NCBI GenBank assembly: GCA_905250025.1
Contig: CAJNOJ010000009.1
Span: 372,001-436,000, forward strand
Direction of reading: 5' to 3'
DNA: 64,000 nt
Origin: Adineta ricciae
Taxonomy: Eukaryota > Rotifera > Eurotatoria > Adinetida > Adinetidae
Every line of letters starts with the position of its first letter. Positions within the stretch are counted from its first letter, which is position 1. Positions 61,251 to 64,000 of this stretch are shown here, piece after piece. Position numbers and translations under genes: made by a program. The notes under the pieces are model-generated. The model was not told the DNA's origin. It searched no databases and was given only the letters and a program-made list of their open reading frames with translations.

Positions 61251-61493
61251 ATGTCGCGAGAAAATGTGAGTTTCAGTAAGCAAGTTTCTCAATTCTTGAC
61301 AAAATTCTTTTGGCATTTTAACAACGGAACACCGAGCTTTGTATATCAGAGTTCTGATCATCCAAAATCATCCATCAAAACGCGTAGCCATCCATCTACT
61401 CTGTCAACTTCCTCCCAACAAAACACGTCGATACGTGTTCATCACCAGACACGTCTTCGAGCGCCTACATTATCGTCTATTCAAGAAGAATAA
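61251..61493 (+). CDS. Small unknown protein, 80 residues, with 5'UTR intron
   Basis: ATG at 61251 opens MSRENVSFSKQVSQFLTKFF, followed by a Ser/Thr/His-rich, basic tail ending SSIQEE. It is supported as a gene by a well-formed 46-nt intron in the leader (61195-61240, GTAAGT donor and TGCATTCTAG acceptor) that ends ten bases before the ATG, and by AATAAA at 61681. The N-terminal 25 residues could be an amphipathic helix; the rest is probably disordered. No family recognised. Convergent with the EF-hand/PLAT gene. Confidence 0.55.
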   Translation: MSRENVSFSKQVSQFLTKFFWHFNNGTPSFVYQSSDHPKSSIKTRSHPSTLSTSSQQNTSIRVHHQTRLRAPTLSSIQEE

Positions 61494-61680
61494 ATTTCCA
61501 ACTAAATCAAACAGTACAATGTAAATACGTGCACAATTGACAAAAACAACAAGAACAGCAGCAGTCTTTCGATGACGTACATTTTAATGACAGAAAAAGA
61601 ACATTGACACTCTAGTCGTAGTTTTCTCATTTCCGCTGATTAACTGTAAATACACAAAGCGTTTTGGTTTTTCCATTTGA

Positions 61681-61686
61681 AATAAA
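61681..61686 (+). terminator. Polyadenylation signal for the 80-residue protein gene
   Basis: AATAAA 188 nt after the stop codon. Confidence 0.45.
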
Positions 61687-61926
61687 AGTTCACTATTTAT
61701 TGGCTTATGTAAAAAAGATGCACATGCTATTATGTTCTTGTTGTCTCATCTCTATTCACAATACGATATTTAAGATGAGAGTATCGAGCACTTTTTCGAA
61801 TAGAATCTTTTATTTTGAATTATGAGCCTTATTGCAGAGCTTGGGCGAGTACATTTATTGGCGAGACGTATAGAAAGAAATCAAAAATATATATATACGT
61901 ATATAGAAATGGAAAGCAAGTATGAA

Positions 61927-61932
61927 TTTATT
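61927..61932 (-). terminator. Polyadenylation signal for the EF-hand/PLAT gene
   Basis: Minus-strand AATAAA 45 nt beyond the stop codon at 61977. Confidence 0.5.
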
Positions 61933-61976
61933 CATTATATCATAGTTCGAGAAGAGAGTGTCCGAAATCGATTGGT

Positions 61977-62984
61977 CTATTGATCATAGCCGGGTGCTTG
62001 ATTTGGGACTAAATCAATTTTGGTTTTATTATCATGTTGATCAGCATCAAGCCAACGTTGAATAGGAAAATAAGTTGTCGTATTCAATGTTTCATTTGTC
62101 ACTGACAGATCGTCGACATACCACCCTTGCGATTTGTCACCTGTATGCCACAATGTTGCACCTTTGATTCGGCCGATAGCTGGCAGAAATTGTGTGAATA
62201 TATCGGTGTTTCCGTTTTCAAATAGATCTTTGTTTGTTTGAGAACATTGTAAATGAATGGAATCTGTACGGCCCTTTTCACCCTGTAAAATAAGATAGAC
62301 ATTGGCATCAGTACCGGCACCTCGGATGGAAGATGCCTTTTTACCATCAGCACCGGTTTTGATTGCTATCTTGTACTTTTCTTTTCCACGTAAATCTCCA
62401 TCCGAACAGTTCGGTTTTGGTACGCAGTGAAATGCTAAGAATTCATACAGATTTGGATCACTTTTTGCCCGTCGGACGAAATCCTTCTTTGAAATTTCAT
62501 TCTTTTCATCGAAACCTAAACGTTTCATAACCCATTCAATTGTCTGCTGACGTTTGTCCATTTCATCGCGATCATCAGGTGTATCTCGTGTCTCGATCAA
62601 ATTCAAAATCGCCATCAGCGCGTTTTGCAATTCTTTCCGTGTTAAATTCGCGTCCGCTTGATTCCGATTATAAGCTTTAAAAGCAAGTTCAAGCTTAGCC
62701 TTTTCATCTGTACCTTGACTAACAGTAACAACACGAAGGAATTCACGAAAATTCAACGCTTGATCACGATCATCATCAAATGCTGTGAATAACATCTGAG
62801 CATATGTATCCGCGTTTCGCGCTCGAGGATAGTATGAACGATATAAATTGATGTAACGATCTCTCGAGATGCCACCTGTTGGACATTCTTGTATAAACCG
62901 TTTGTGCCAATCTTGAATCGATAACTTACTTAGACCAGTTTCTTCAGCAAGTTGATTCAATTCTTTGGGAGTTAAGGACGACAT
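61977..62984 (-). CDS. EF-hand (neuronal calcium sensor-like) / PLAT domain fusion protein
   Basis: Uninterrupted 335-residue frame. Residues 1-185 resemble the NCS/recoverin fold: LSIQDWHKRFIQECPTGGIS (cryptic first EF-hand with the CPTG signature), one complete EF loop at 70-81 (D70, D72, D74, N78, E81), and degenerate loops near 105-117 and 158-169. Residues 204-320 form a PLAT/LH2 domain: YKIAIKTGADG, GAGTDANVYLILQGEKGRT, FENGNTDIFTQFLPAIGRIK, WHTGDKSQGWYVDDLSV, PIQRWLD. PLAT domains bind lipid or membrane proteins, often with calcium. The usual NCS N-terminal myristoylation glycine is missing (MSSLTP), so PLAT may supply the membrane contact (inference). Unlike its neighbours it has no intron. 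Confidence 0.9.
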   Translation of the reverse strand: MSSLTPKELNQLAEETGLSKLSIQDWHKRFIQECPTGGISRDRYINLYRSYYPRARNADTYAQMLFTAFDDDRDQALNFREFLRVVTVSQGTDEKAKLELAFKAYNRNQADANLTRKELQNALMAILNLIETRDTPDDRDEMDKRQQTIEWVMKRLGFDEKNEISKKDFVRRAKSDPNLYEFLAFHCVPKPNCSDGDLRGKEKYKIAIKTGADGKKASSIRGAGTDANVYLILQGEKGRTDSIHLQCSQTNKDLFENGNTDIFTQFLPAIGRIKGATLWHTGDKSQGWYVDDLSVTNETLNTTTYFPIQRWLDADQHDNKTKIDLVPNQAPGYDQ

Positions 62985-64000
62985 TTCTTACAGTTAAATA
63001 GAATACAAATGAAAATCTTTTTCGGTCTCCTCTTTCTCTGCCATTTCTCTCTCTCTCCTCCTTTTCTTCTTTCAATTTTCTATAGAGAACTCGACGGATG
63101 TAAAGAAAAGAAGAAAGAAAGCACTATGAAGAGTCGACGTATTCATTATCGTCATTTGATATTAGAAAAGAGAGAATTCTTGATTTAACAAAAGAATGAG
63201 CATGTGAAAGAACCACGAAGAAAAACTATGCTGTCGTTATAGCTACGTTCTCAATGTGTATTTGTGTATTTGATTGAGTCAAACTAAATCAAATTGTTTT
63301 CTTCTACTGTCAAATATAGCTCAAACAGAGAAACAACTTTCTCGGTGCACTTTTCTCACAGATATCGTTTAAATAATGAGAAATCATTCATGCACAATTC
63401 ATTTCACTTAAAAACGCGATTTCACATATATTTCCACCGAGAAAAAGAAGCTTTCCAAGCAGACGAACAGTATATATGTACTTTTGCATAGGTGTTCAAA
63501 TGTTTTGCTAAAACAAAGTAATTTAAGAATATTAGCTTTAGACAAGAGTCAATATTCAGTTAAAATTTAGTCTAAGATGACAGAGGAAGTTCTATTTCTT
63601 TCATTTCATGAAAGAAATGTTTCGTGATTCGGTTAAATATTAAATATGATCGTGAGTGTCATGCATAATTAATCTTTTCTGTAAGGATAGATCTATGATT
63701 TACAGAAACGTGAAAGTGATTTTATTAAATCGATTCGCTTGGGTACTATTTCCAGTGTAAAGACGCATTTTCTTCTTTTCAAAAGAAAATTTCAGTTTAT
63801 CAGGAAAGATAGCCTGACAAACAGGGTTTCTCGATCTGAATAGTGCATGATATGCCTGCGCATTTTCTCATCAAAGATTAACTTCAGAAAACATAAGAAG
63901 ATTTCGTCTTTCAATATCATCTGAGATCGCCTTCTCGGATAATCTTCTAGAACATGCTTTCATATGCATGGGTTTTTTTGACTTAGCAAAGAAGTGATAG
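62985..64000. other. Non-coding region at the window end
   Basis: AT-rich with pyrimidine and purine tracts near 63040-63110. A plus-strand frame at 63294-63491 has no support. Nothing else seen. Confidence 0.4.

Noticed and set aside
1-64000. Searched for tRNA B-boxes, CRISPR-like arrays, LTRs, long terminal inverted repeats and a spliced-leader RNA
   Set aside because: None found by eye. Short tandem repeats are simple microsatellites, not spaced arrays.

Overview
The window is animal genomic DNA: AT-rich, with many genes broken by very short introns (mostly 45-65 nt, GT-AG) and long AT-rich, microsatellite-filled spacers. The gene set (innexin, CD36-family receptor, NCAM/Fasciclin II-type adhesion molecule, TRAF-like protein, UNC93-like and SLC5-like membrane proteins, orphan GPCR) is metazoan and protostome (innexin, FasII-like). 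Compact introns plus splice-acceptor-like sites just upstream of several start codons fit a rotifer, probably a bdelloid. That is inference; no rRNA, mitochondrial or other diagnostic marker is present. There are two assembly defects: a single N at 23202 and a 10-N gap at 39511-39520 flanked by error-rich duplicated sequence.

Layout. 204-3839 (+): nuclear exosome nuclease EXOSC10/Rrp6, about 20 introns. 4178-5038 (-): unknown tail-anchored protein with a stop-free 60-nt intron. 7303-8103 (-): unknown, potentially N-myristoylated low-complexity protein. 8104-14240: mostly non-coding, with candidate 5' exons. 14241-14837 (+): secreted meteorin-like protein. 15353-16940 (+): CD36/SCARB-type receptor. 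18266-22948 (-): NCAM/Fasciclin II-type molecule, five Ig plus two FN3 domains, one membrane segment and a PDZ-ligand-like C-terminus. 25756-27566 (+): TRAF-like protein without RING, behind a good TATA box. 28095-29301 (-): unknown putative myristoylated, propeller-like protein. 29683-32741 (-): intact 890-residue DDE-transposase-like protein with eight exons. 33738-34322 (-): secreted cysteine-rich Kunitz protein. 35195-37078 (-): innexin.

From 37079 to 50028 the DNA is mostly non-coding. It holds a three-exon fragment of a conserved-looking minus-strand gene (38358-41717), a candidate plus-strand promoter with 5' exon (40376-40561), and a decayed plus-strand coding-like patch near 43.3-43.75 kb. 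50029-51248 (-) encodes an unknown acidic protein. 52107-54717 (+) is an SLC5-type sodium-coupled transporter containing one GC-AG intron. 54860-55438 (-) is an unknown small protein, 55785-56905 (-) an orphan GPCR, 57179-59205 (-) UNC93A-like. 61251-61493 (+) is an 80-residue protein gene with a 5'UTR intron, and 61977-62984 (-) is a single-exon fusion of an NCS-like EF-hand module to a PLAT domain.

The genes do not form an operon or one pathway; several encode membrane and cell-contact proteins. The most unusual items are the DDE-transposase-like gene, the EF-hand/PLAT fusion, and the unexplained coding signals between 38 and 44 kb.
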